NCBI GenBank assembly: GCA_031262845.1
Contig: JAISGZ010000241.1
Span: 1 to 5,623, forward strand
Direction: 5' to 3'
Length of the DNA stretch: 5,623 bases
Source of the DNA: Propionibacteriaceae bacterium
GTDB lineage: Bacteria; Actinomycetota; Actinomycetes; Propionibacteriales; Propionibacteriaceae
The notes under the pieces: generated by a model
Databases searched by the model: none
The model's input: the letters and a program-made list of their open reading frames with translations, nothing else
What the model was told of the DNA's origin: nothing
In this document: positions 1 to 5,387 of the stretch, one piece after another
Layout: every line of letters begins with the position of its first letter
Numbering within the stretch: the first letter of the stretch is position 1
Program-made: the position numbers and the translations under genes

Positions 1-1098
1 GCCGTTGCGGTCCAAGGTGGCGCCGATCAGGCTGCCGTCGGTGAAGGCCACTGCGGCCGGTCCGTCCCACGGTTCCATGAGGGCGGCGTGGTAGCGGTAG
101 AAGGCCCTGAGGTCGGGGGCGATGTCGTCGTTCATCTGCCAGGCCTCGGGAATCATCATCCGGATGGCGTGCGGCAGTGAGCGACCGCCCAGCGCCAGTA
201 GTTCGAGGACTTCGTCGAAACTAGCCGAGTCCGAACCGCCGGGCGTACAAATCGGGAACAGCCGTTCGACGTCACCGGGAATCAGATCGGTCGCCAATTG
301 GGCTTCCCGGGCCCGCATCCAGTTGCGGTTGCCTTTGACCGTGTTGATCTCACCGTTGTGGGCCATCATCCGGTACGGGTGAGCCAGCGACCAGCTGGGG
401 AAGGTGTTGGTCGAGAAGCGCGAATGGACCAGGCCCAGGGCGCTCGTGAAATCCGGATGGTGGAGGTCGGGGAAAAAGGTATCGAGCTGAGTGGTCGTCA
501 ACATGCCCTTGTAAACCAGTGTCCGGCTGGAGAAGGACGGGAAATAGACGCCGGCCTCTCGTTCCGCTCGCCGCCGCAGTGGGTAAACCAAACGGTCGAG
601 ATCAATGCCAGATTGGTCCTTGTAGGCCCGCACGATAACTTGTTCGAAGTGCGGCATAACACCTAGTGAGATCGGCGACAAACCGGACGGATCAATCGGC
701 ACCGTGCGCCAGCCCAGAACGTGCAAGCCCTCTTCGGCGGCCAGTTCCGTGATCTTGGCCCGGGCTTCGTCTTGAGCCTGACGGTCTGTCGGCAAAAACA
801 CCTGACCAACGGCGTAGTGGCCAACCGGTGGCAGTTCAAAGTCGGTCATCTGACGCAGGAAATGGTCGGGAATCTGGACCATGATCCCGGCCCCGTCACC
901 AGCGTTCGGATCAGCCCCGGTGGCCCCCCGGTGGTCAAGGTTGGCCAATACGGTCAGGGCCTGTTCGACAATTTCATGCCGCGCGATGCCATCCAGCCGC
1001 GTCACGAAACCGACGCCGCACGAGTCGTGTTCGAACTCGGGCGAATACAACCCTTGAGGCTGATGCCCCATCGGGCTCCCGTGCCTGGTCACACCCAT
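1..1098 (-). CDS. gltB: Glutamate synthase large subunit, N-terminal part (cut by window edge)
   Basis: This is the 5' part (366 codons) of the large subunit of NADPH-dependent glutamate synthase. The enzyme makes two glutamates from glutamine and 2-oxoglutarate in the cytoplasm; this part is the class II glutamine amidotransferase domain that releases ammonia. Visible residues are Cys27 in HDSCGVGFVTRLDG (the N-terminal nucleophile once the propeptide is removed), LDHRGATGADPNAGDGAGI soon after, Arg227 in HSRFSTNTFPSW, Asn248-Gly249 in MAHNGEINTVKGNRNW, and Asp290 in GGSDSASFDE. All match the GltB family in order and spacing. The full protein is usually about 1,500 residues, so three quarters lies to the left, probably followed by gltD. 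The start at 1098 has a good ribosome binding site. A second in-frame ATG at 1071 would give a 17-residue propeptide, the length I recall for mycobacterial GltB, and is also possible. The gene is divergent from abiEi. Confidence 0.95.
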   Translation of the reverse strand, partial: MGVTRHGSPMGHQPQGLYSPEFEHDSCGVGFVTRLDGIARHEIVEQALTVLANLDHRGATGADPNAGDGAGIMVQIPDHFLRQMTDFELPPVGHYAVGQVFLPTDRQAQDEARAKITELAAEEGLHVLGWRTVPIDPSGLSPISLGVMPHFEQVIVRAYKDQSGIDLDRLVYPLRRRAEREAGVYFPSFSSRTLVYKGMLTTTQLDTFFPDLHHPDFTSALGLVHSRFSTNTFPSWSLAHPYRMMAHNGEINTVKGNRNWMRAREAQLATDLIPGDVERLFPICTPGGSDSASFDEVLELLALGGRSLPHAIRMMIPEAWQMNDDIAPDLRAFYRYHAALMEPWDGPAAVAFTDGSLIGATLDRNG

Positions 1099-1107
1099 GC
1101 CAGTCTG

Positions 1108-1114
1108 CCTTTCC
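1108..1114 (-). promoter_or_regulatory. Ribosome binding site for gltB
   Basis: On the minus strand the sequence GGAAAGG lies 9 bases before the ATG at 1098. It is purine-rich and well spaced, so it favours the 1098 start over the internal ATG at 1071, which has only GGGAG about 4 bases upstream. Confidence 0.5.
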
Positions 1115-1250
1115 GCTGCTGATGAAAACTGTCCCGATCAGGCCAACGGCCGACCCCAAGACACACTCGACGGGCCACTCTACCGGTCAGCGTCAATGAC
1201 TGCACTGTCTTGGTGTTTCCCGGACGTCCCCCCGGTGGTCTCGACGGGTG

Positions 1251-1271
1251 GTCATCACTGTTTTCGATGAC
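1251..1271. repeat. 6-bp inverted repeat in the gltB/abiE divergent intergenic region
   Basis: GTCATC (1251-1256) and GATGAC (1266-1271) are perfect inverted arms separated by 9 bases. The repeat lies between the divergent gltB and abiEi starts, so it could bind a regulator of either. It is short and could be chance. Otherwise, in 1099-1288 I see no RNA gene, no small coding gene and no convincing sigma-70-like promoter for gltB. TTGACG at 1196-1191 on the minus strand resembles a -35, but no -10 lies at the right distance. Confidence 0.25.
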
Positions 1272-1289
1272 GGTGGTGCCGCCCTAATG

Positions 1290-1332
1290 TGTATGTCAGA
1301 TTATACTGTTTTGTATCTATTTCTGATACAAA
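1290..1332 (+). promoter_or_regulatory. abiE promoter with two palindromic operator-like sites
   Basis: A -10-like hexamer TATACT (1302-1307) matches 5 of 6 consensus bases; no good -35 is visible. Two related palindromes surround it. Site 1 is GTAT (1291-1294) with ATAC (1303-1306), 8 bases apart, its right arm overlapping the -10. Site 2 is the perfect 8-bp pair TTTGTATC (1310-1317) and GATACAAA (1325-1332), 7 bases apart, around the expected transcription start and just before the ribosome binding site. Their centres are about 22 bp apart, roughly two helical turns, so both would face the same side of DNA. Characterised AbiEi proteins repress their own operon by binding inverted repeats at the promoter, so autorepression by the AbiEi encoded next door is the natural inference. 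Confidence 0.6.
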
Positions 1333-1342
1333 GGCGGTCGTC

Positions 1343-2137
1343 ATGACTAGAGCTATCTCACCTGGCCTGGCTGGCGTGCTGGAACAGCTTGAACTGGACC
1401 GGCCAGAACTTGTCACGACCAACATGCTCGCTGATCTGCTTCAGGCTCAAGGTATCGGCACTGCTCCGCGTGTGGTCGCGGCCCGACTGAGAGAACGCGG
1501 CTGGCTTCTACCCACCCCTCAACGGGGTGTGTGGGAGTTCGCCCCGGCGGAAGTCGCTGGACCTTACTCGCGGCATGACCCGGTGATGCCGCTGCTGGCC
1601 TACCTGACCCGCCATCCCAACGCCGAGTGTGCCCTGACGTTCCAAGCTGCCGCGTGGGCCCGGCAACGCGCCGACCGGGCACCTACCCGTCTCGAAGTTG
1701 CCGTTGGCTCATCGCGTGTTGCCGCCACATTGCCCAGCCAACTTGACCCGAGTGTGTTCACACCGGCGCTGGAACCAGAAATGATCAGGCAAGTTCCCGT
1801 TCTGGCCGCAGAATCAGTGCTGATCAACATGACCACCAAACCTTCAGATGTTCGGTCGTGGGAATCGGCCCGTGAATGGCTGCCCGAACTGGCAGCAGAG
1901 CTGCGCTTGAGCGAGCTGCAACAAGAACTCGCCCACCGTCCCAAAACCGTTACCGCAAGGACTGGCTATCTGCTATCCGCGATGCGCCCCGATCTGGCCG
2001 AAGCGTTAACTGTTTCGGCACCGGCGACTGTAACCTGGTTTGGACCTCGTGAACACGTGCGGCGGCGCGACCGGACGTGGATGATCGTAGACACCTTATT
2101 GCCGTTCGACCCGAAAACCCTGGAAGCCGCATCATGA
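1343..2137 (+). CDS. abiEi: AbiEi-type antitoxin and operon repressor (type IV toxin-antitoxin)
   Basis: A 264-residue protein of the AbiEi antitoxin family. AbiEi counteracts the AbiEii toxin without forming a stable complex (type IV) and represses its own promoter. Residues 9-66 form the N-terminal winged helix-turn-helix: LVTTNMLADLLQA (23-35), then PRVVAARLRERGWLLP as the recognition region (42-57) and RGVWEFAPAEVAGPYS (61-76) as wing and linker. This GWLxxxxxRGVWEFAP pattern is typical of the family. The rest is the C-terminal domain needed for antitoxicity, ending near TWMIVDTLLPFDP. I chose ATG 1343 because AAAGGCGG lies a few bases upstream. A GTG at 1289 adds 18 residues but would start before the likely -10 and both operators. 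The stop overlaps the abiEii start by four bases (ATGA), which implies translational coupling. The identification rests on motifs and context. Confidence 0.88.
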   Translation: MTRAISPGLAGVLEQLELDRPELVTTNMLADLLQAQGIGTAPRVVAARLRERGWLLPTPQRGVWEFAPAEVAGPYSRHDPVMPLLAYLTRHPNAECALTFQAAAWARQRADRAPTRLEVAVGSSRVAATLPSQLDPSVFTPALEPEMIRQVPVLAAESVLINMTTKPSDVRSWESAREWLPELAAELRLSELQQELAHRPKTVTARTGYLLSAMRPDLAEALTVSAPATVTWFGPREHVRRRDRTWMIVDTLLPFDPKTLEAAS

Positions 2138-3099
2138 GCATCACCATCAATCCCGGCCACATCGCCCGCCACACACCGCCCAGAGCCGGAGCCCAAGGCC
2201 GCGAAGCGGCAATCATCGACATCGCCCAAGACCTGTTGCTTCGCCACCTCAACGATGAAGGAATCCTGGATCGGATGGTGTTTAAAGGCGGCACGGCGCT
2301 GCGGAAGCTGTATGCGGGCACCGCCGGACGGTTCTCCCTCGACCTGGACTTCTCTGTGGCGGACATCGGCAATGACCCCGACGATGTACTGACCGAATTA
2401 ATCGCAGCAATAGACGACCTGGAGATCGGGCCGTTCCGCTACGGCGTGACTGAACGGCGCGGCAAATGGACGATCACCTACCAACATCCGTTCGGCGGCG
2501 AACAGAGCCTGACCAGCAAACTCGACCTGAATCCACCGCCCTGGCTGCCACCCAACTACCGCGATTGGGTGCCGCTACCCATTCACCAGCAATACGGCAA
2601 TCCACCTCTGCCGAGCATTCAGGTGACCCAGCTGACAGAGAACATCGCCGAAAAGATCGCCCGGCTCAACCGCGCCACACCCGCCCGCGACATGTATGAC
2701 CTGCGCTGGATCGCACTAAATCCCAGCACCGCTGGAACCTTGGATCAACCACTCTTACGACGGCTGGCCGTGTTGAAAATGTGGGTCGATGCCCGTGGCG
2801 TCACCGCTGGAATCACTCACTGGAAACCAGGACATGAAGGATTGCCGTTCGACCCGGAACGCTGGTTGCGGGACCGCTCTCAGGGCGAGTTCGACATTCA
2901 AGACATCGGAGCCCTCGCAGTACCCATACCCACAGCAACAGAACTATCCGAAGCGCTCCAACAGCACTACAGCTTCCTCGCCGACCTAGACCACGACGAA
3001 CAAGCCATAGCCCAGGTCCGCGAACAGGACCGCCCCCTGGTCTTGAAACTACTCGCCGAACTGCCCGGAGGCCGCCTCAACGACATCGGCTTGTATTGA
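2134..3099 (+). CDS. abiEii: AbiEii-type nucleotidyltransferase toxin
   Basis: A 321-residue member of the AbiEii/AbiGii family of DNA polymerase beta-like nucleotidyltransferases. Characterised relatives are toxins that stop growth: AbiEii needs GTP, and the mycobacterial MenT enzymes add nucleotides to tRNA acceptor ends and so block translation. Conserved elements are KGGTALRKLY (51-60, nucleotide-binding motif), FSLDLDFS (67-74, Asp70 and Asp72 as metal-binding residues), SKLDLN (128-133), and TENIAEKIARLN followed by ARDMYDLRWI (168-193, with Lys174, Arg185, Asp186 and Asp189). All four expected motifs are present, so it is probably active. An in-frame upstream ATG at 2077 would add 19 residues overlapping abiEi. 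ATG 2134, inside the ATGA overlap with the abiEi stop, is the usual arrangement. It shares the abiE promoter. The target in this organism cannot be read from sequence. Confidence 0.92.
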   Translation: MSITINPGHIARHTPPRAGAQGREAAIIDIAQDLLLRHLNDEGILDRMVFKGGTALRKLYAGTAGRFSLDLDFSVADIGNDPDDVLTELIAAIDDLEIGPFRYGVTERRGKWTITYQHPFGGEQSLTSKLDLNPPPWLPPNYRDWVPLPIHQQYGNPPLPSIQVTQLTENIAEKIARLNRATPARDMYDLRWIALNPSTAGTLDQPLLRRLAVLKMWVDARGVTAGITHWKPGHEGLPFDPERWLRDRSQGEFDIQDIGALAVPIPTATELSEALQQHYSFLADLDHDEQAIAQVREQDRPLVLKLLAELPGGRLNDIGLY

Positions 3100-3102
3100 A
3101 GC

Positions 3103-3131
3103 CAAAACCATGCGATAACAATATGGTTTTG
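3103..3131. repeat. 9-bp perfect inverted repeat between abiEii and the Fic gene
   Basis: CAAAACCAT (3103-3111) and ATGGTTTTG (3123-3131) are perfect inverted arms around an 11-base loop, starting 3 bases after the abiEii stop. As RNA it could form a hairpin, but the stem is AT-rich and C residues rather than a T tract follow, so it is not a canonical intrinsic terminator. It could be a weak terminator, an mRNA-end structure, or an operator for the Fic gene. Confidence 0.5.
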
Positions 3132-3160
3132 CCCCGTCGGTTGAGTGCCCCGAAACTGTC

Positions 3161-3205
3161 GGATCAGTTGGTCATACTTGGATTCAGGTTTTATCGAAGG
3201 ATCAG
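3161..3205 (+). repeat. Direct repeat GGATCAG upstream of the Fic gene
   Basis: GGATCAG occurs at 3161-3167 and again at 3199-3205, the second copy ending 2 bases before the Fic-gene ATG. The copies are 38 bp apart. A regulator site is possible, but the second copy adjoins the ribosome binding site GAAGG (3196-3200) and may be coincidental. No convincing -35/-10 pair is visible in 3100-3207. Confidence 0.2.
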
Positions 3206-3207
3206 AT

Positions 3208-4173
3208 ATGACAGTCCAGACTGCCGCTAACGGTGGTGACCTCGTGATCTACACGACTGAGGACGGCAAGGCCAGCATCGATGTGCGACTTGACGGCGAC
3301 ACTGTGTGGCTCAGCCAAGCGCAAATGGTTGAGTTGTTCGAGCGCGACCTGTCCGTGATCTCTCGCCACATCTCCAACGCTCTCAAGGAAGAGGAAGTGG
3401 ACGCGGAGACTTCTTTGCAAAATCTGCAAACAACTCTGACTGGCCGCCCGACTACCTTCTACAACTTGGATGTCATCATCTCGGTCGGCTACCGCGTCAA
3501 ATCACTCCGCGGTGTCCAGTTCCGCCGCTGGGCAACCACCGTGCTCAAAGACCACCTAGTCAAAGGCTATTCGGTGAATCAGCGCCGGATGGAGCAATTA
3601 CACCAAGCACTGGAAATCATCGCCCGCTCCAACGCACCAGAAATCGCCGGCGTCGCCAATGTGCTCAAGCTTTACGCCGATGGACTGACACTGCTTGACA
3701 ATTACGACCACCGAACCGTCTCGACGCCCGCCGGTCACCCCGGCGGCTGGGCGCTGAACCTGGACGAAGCTCGCGAATTCATCACGTCCATGAGATTCGC
3801 CGAAGACTCCGACCTGTTCGGGGTGGAGAAGGACGGCTCATTCCCCAGCTCTATCGCCACCATCTATCAGACCTTTGACGGCCAAGAACTCTACCCAACC
3901 GTTGAAAGCAAAGCGGCAAACCTGTTGTATCTCGTCACCAAAAACCACTCTTTCGTCGACGGCAACAAACGCATCGCCGCCGGACTGTTCGTTCACTTCC
4001 TCGAACGCTCCGGAAGGCTGCTCCGCGAGGACGGAACCCCCATCATCGACAACGCCGCGCTAGCCGGACTGACATTAATGATCGCACTGTCAAAACCACC
4101 AGAAAAGGACATCATGTGCAACCTCGTCATGAACGCCCTCACTTGGGAGCACGAGTCCTCCACCAACAAGTAG
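3208..4173 (+). CDS. RhuM-family / Fic domain fusion protein (predicted AMP-transferase)
   Basis: A 321-residue two-domain protein. The N-terminal part (about 10-130) matches the RhuM virulence-protein family: TVWLSQAQMVELFERD (32-47), SVISRHISNALKEEEVD (49-65), and FYNLDVIISVGYRVKS (84-99) followed by FRRWATTVLKDHLVKGYSV. This region looks like a phage-type DNA-binding or targeting module, but its role is not established. The C-terminal part (about 175-300) is a Fic/Doc domain: flap region ATIYQTFDGQELYP (217-230) and catalytic motif HSFVDGNKR (247-255) with His247, Asp251, Gly252, Asn253 and Arg255. The complete motif predicts transfer of AMP from ATP to a protein target; Doc-like phosphorylation is less likely. 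No clear inhibitory (S/T)xxxE(G/N) motif is seen; TWEHES (312-317) is only a near match. ATG 3208 is chosen over an in-frame upstream start at 3145 because GAAGG lies 7 bases before it. It follows abiEii after 108 bases, so co-transcription is possible but unproven. Confidence 0.9.
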   Translation: MTVQTAANGGDLVIYTTEDGKASIDVRLDGDTVWLSQAQMVELFERDLSVISRHISNALKEEEVDAETSLQNLQTTLTGRPTTFYNLDVIISVGYRVKSLRGVQFRRWATTVLKDHLVKGYSVNQRRMEQLHQALEIIARSNAPEIAGVANVLKLYADGLTLLDNYDHRTVSTPAGHPGGWALNLDEAREFITSMRFAEDSDLFGVEKDGSFPSSIATIYQTFDGQELYPTVESKAANLLYLVTKNHSFVDGNKRIAAGLFVHFLERSGRLLREDGTPIIDNAALAGLTLMIALSKPPEKDIMCNLVMNALTWEHESSTNK

Positions 4174-4357
4174 CGTTTACGTCGTCAGGCCGCCATATGG
4201 GCTACTCAGGCTCTCCCGATCACGACACAACGGCTCACCCCACCAGGAAAACATGGCTCTCATCGACTGGAATAGGGATGCAGATAGTTCGACTGCGATG
4301 TCGTAAATTTCGTCCAGGCCTCTTCACGGCTTTTCTACCTGGTGGTGGTCAGGTTGT
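4174..4357. other. Intergenic stretch between converging genes, no gene supported
   Basis: This spacer lies between the Fic-gene stop and the end of the PIN-like remnant. It contains an 8-bp palindrome CCATATGG (4193-4200) and an 8-bp inverted pair, CCACCAGG (4240-4247) and CCTGGTGG (4338-4345), 90 bases apart. No strong GC hairpin with a T tract is present, so I cannot point to a terminator for either flanking gene. A minus-strand open frame (4323-4177, 48 codons) lacks a sensible start. Confidence 0.4.
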
Positions 4358-4465
4358 TTAAAGGCCGGAAAACTCGGGCGGCCAAACTTCAGGAACGCGA
4401 CGTCTGAAGTCTTTCAGGTTCACTGCGACGATGACCTTGGAATCAGCCTTGCCATCAGCGTGTCT
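4358..4465 (-). pseudogene. Remnant of a PIN-domain (VapC-like) toxin C-terminus
   Basis: On the minus strand, the frame from 4465 to the TAA at 4360-4358 reads about 35 codons including ADSKVIVAVNLKDF and VPEVWPPEFSGL. This resembles the end of PIN-domain ribonuclease toxins, which typically read (A)DxIVTxNLKDFP...GIxxxxPDEFL. It has no start codon of its own: a TGA in this frame lies immediately upstream, and the ATG at 4455 that overlaps the antitoxin stop (TGATG) is in another frame and ends after 11 codons. The simplest explanation is a deletion of the first two thirds of a toxin gene downstream of the HTH gene. The catalytic acidic residues would lie in the missing part, so no active nuclease is expected. 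The match is from memory of the family and is short. Confidence 0.5.
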
Positions 4466-4889
4466 TCACGAAGCCGCCATCAAACTGATCCAGCTTGGCC
4501 GACGATTCCAGCAAATCATCCAGGGCGGCCCGTCTCTTCTCGTGTTCAGCTTTGAACTTCACCAAGTCCACGAGCCTGATCCGCCGATGACTGTTGGGCC
4601 GCTCATAAGGAACCTCACCCAAATCAAGTATCCGAATCATCGTCGGCCTGGACACCCCGAGAAAATCAGCCGCCTCCTGAGTGGTCACGAAGCTGTCCTT
4701 CGTGCCAATCACCAGGTCCTCACCACCCGACAACGCCTTAATCGCAGCCTCGAACGCCTCACTAACCTCGGCCGGGACTTCCACGGTCTTACCGCTGCTG
4801 GTTACCACCGATGACACCCGCTCATCAGCAACACTGTCAGCCACCTCGGAAAGCCGCTCAGCATGTTTCGGAGAGATCATTACTGTCAT
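4455..4889 (-). CDS. Excisionase/MerR-like HTH protein, probable orphan antitoxin
   Basis: A 144-residue protein with a helix-turn-helix of the excisionase/MerR-like type at about 68-110: FVTTQEAADFLGVSRPTMIR (67-86), then LDLGEVPYERPNSHRRIRLVDLVKF. The N-terminal 60 residues are acidic and helical, and the tail (EHEKRRAALDDLLESSAKL) is charged and probably helical. This architecture is common for actinobacterial antitoxins that precede a PIN-domain toxin gene; such proteins bind their own promoter and neutralise the toxin through the C-terminal part. Here only a toxin fragment follows, so the gene looks like an orphan antitoxin or a plain regulator. The last residues (DQFDGGFVKTR) may be changed by the same deletion. 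I chose ATG 4889; GTG 4895 would add two residues. Neither has a clear ribosome binding site, which suits a leaderless message. It converges with the Fic gene. Confidence 0.75.
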   Translation of the reverse strand: MTVMISPKHAERLSEVADSVADERVSSVVTSSGKTVEVPAEVSEAFEAAIKALSGGEDLVIGTKDSFVTTQEAADFLGVSRPTMIRILDLGEVPYERPNSHRRIRLVDLVKFKAEHEKRRAALDDLLESSAKLDQFDGGFVKTR

Positions 4890-4895
4890 GGTCAC

Positions 4896-4924
4896 AGTCT
4901 AATTCGCACAAATCGCAAGAACAA
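4896..4924 (-). promoter_or_regulatory. Candidate promoter for the HTH antitoxin gene
   Basis: On the minus strand TTGTTC (4924-4919) and TAGACT (4901-4896) are separated by exactly 17 bases. The -10 matches 4 of 6 consensus bases and the -35 matches 3 of 6. Transcription would begin about 4892-4888, right at the start codon, which predicts a leaderless or nearly leaderless mRNA and explains the absence of a ribosome binding site. Confidence 0.35.
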
Positions 4925-5257
4925 GGCCATCGTCCCTTGAGTACATGCCAAATCGCCAAATGGCCGAACATCACAGATTTTGTCACGTTACGTCAGTTAC
5001 AGATGATGAGTGCAGAAGAATCTCCGTGGTTTGAATCTAGCTGCCTCTCGGAAGACACGGCAACGATCTCGTCACAGCGATTCACTGGCAGTACGTATAA
5101 GAAGCATGAACTCATAAACCGGTTGACTCGAAGGCTACGAATCCGGCGGTAATAGAGCAGACTGCCATGGTTTGTCCCATGCCGCATTTAGGTGCCGTAA
5201 GCGCGGGAGATCACAATCTGCGAAGAATTTCGATACCTCCAGCACATACAAGTTCAA

Positions 5258-5286
5258 GTTGAAATTCACAACGTTGAAAGTTGAAA
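5258..5286. repeat. Three GTTGAAA repeats
   Basis: GTTGAAA occurs at 5258-5264, 5273-5279 and 5280-5286, the last two abutting. They lie about 100 bases upstream of the gene starting at 5388, in AT-rich DNA. GTTG (5258-5261) and CAAC (5269-5272) also form short inverted arms around the first interval. They could be regulator binding sites for the downstream gene; chance enrichment in AT-rich DNA is the alternative. Confidence 0.4.
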
Positions 5287-5354
5287 ATCGAAACATCCTG
5301 ACGTATCTCTTGACTCAAGGTACCGTCAGTCCAACACGCCGATGGCGAAAATCA

Positions 5355-5383
5355 TCGACATGACTTTATCGCTGAAATACTGT
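5355..5383 (+). promoter_or_regulatory. Weak candidate promoter before the right-edge gene
   Basis: TCGACA (5355-5360) matches 5 of 6 bases of a -35. After 17 bases comes TACTGT (5378-5383), a poor -10 with 3 of 6 matches. Transcription from here would start close to the GTG at 5388, so the message would be leaderless. The weak -10 keeps confidence low. Confidence 0.2.
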
Positions 5384-5387
5384 CTAA

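Larger units (their letters stand above)
4925..5387. other. Intergenic region, no gene supported
   Basis: About 460 bases lie between the HTH gene promoter and the next plus-strand gene. Short open frames occur on both strands (for example 5187-4993 minus and 5172-5363 plus), but none has a ribosome binding site, a recognisable domain or protein-like composition. GGCCAT (4925-4930) and ATGGCC (4960-4965) form a weak inverted pair near the HTH promoter. No tRNA, integrase, transposase or terminal inverted repeats were found. By eye, 5220-5400 is clearly richer in A and T than gltB. The stretch may be an old insertion boundary or the remains of lost genes. Confidence 0.4.

Noticed and set aside
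122..1122. Plus-strand open frames at 122-382, 298-666 and 721-1122
   Set aside because: They are antisense to gltB, whose minus-strand translation is unmistakable; their own translations show no domain.
1289..1342. Longer abiEi start at GTG 1289
   Set aside because: It would lie upstream of the likely -10 and inside the operators; ATG 1343 has a good ribosome binding site.
1413..2372. Minus-strand open frames at 1413-1682, 1600-1944, 1950-2372 and 1966-2247
   Set aside because: They are shadows of abiEi and abiEii, with no family features and no ribosome binding sites.
4177..4323. 48-codon minus-strand open frame with a somewhat protein-like beginning (LDEIYDIAVELS)
   Set aside because: It follows directly on a stop codon, has no start until far into the frame and matches no family I know; random open frames of this length are common. 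It could still be a relic.
5088..5150. tRNA-like pieces (CTCATAA resembling a tRNA-Met anticodon loop, then TACGAATCC resembling a T loop)
   Set aside because: The flanking bases do not pair into anticodon or T stems and there is no acceptor stem, so no tRNA or attachment site is supported.
4431..5152. Plus-strand open frames at 4431-4814, 4681-4902 and 4811-5152
   Set aside because: The first two are antisense to the HTH gene; the third is partly antisense to it and otherwise lies in a gene-free stretch, with no recognisable domain or start signal.
5166..5181. Short inverted repeat CATGG...CCATG
   Set aside because: Only 5 bp, no T tract and no gene end nearby; expected by chance.
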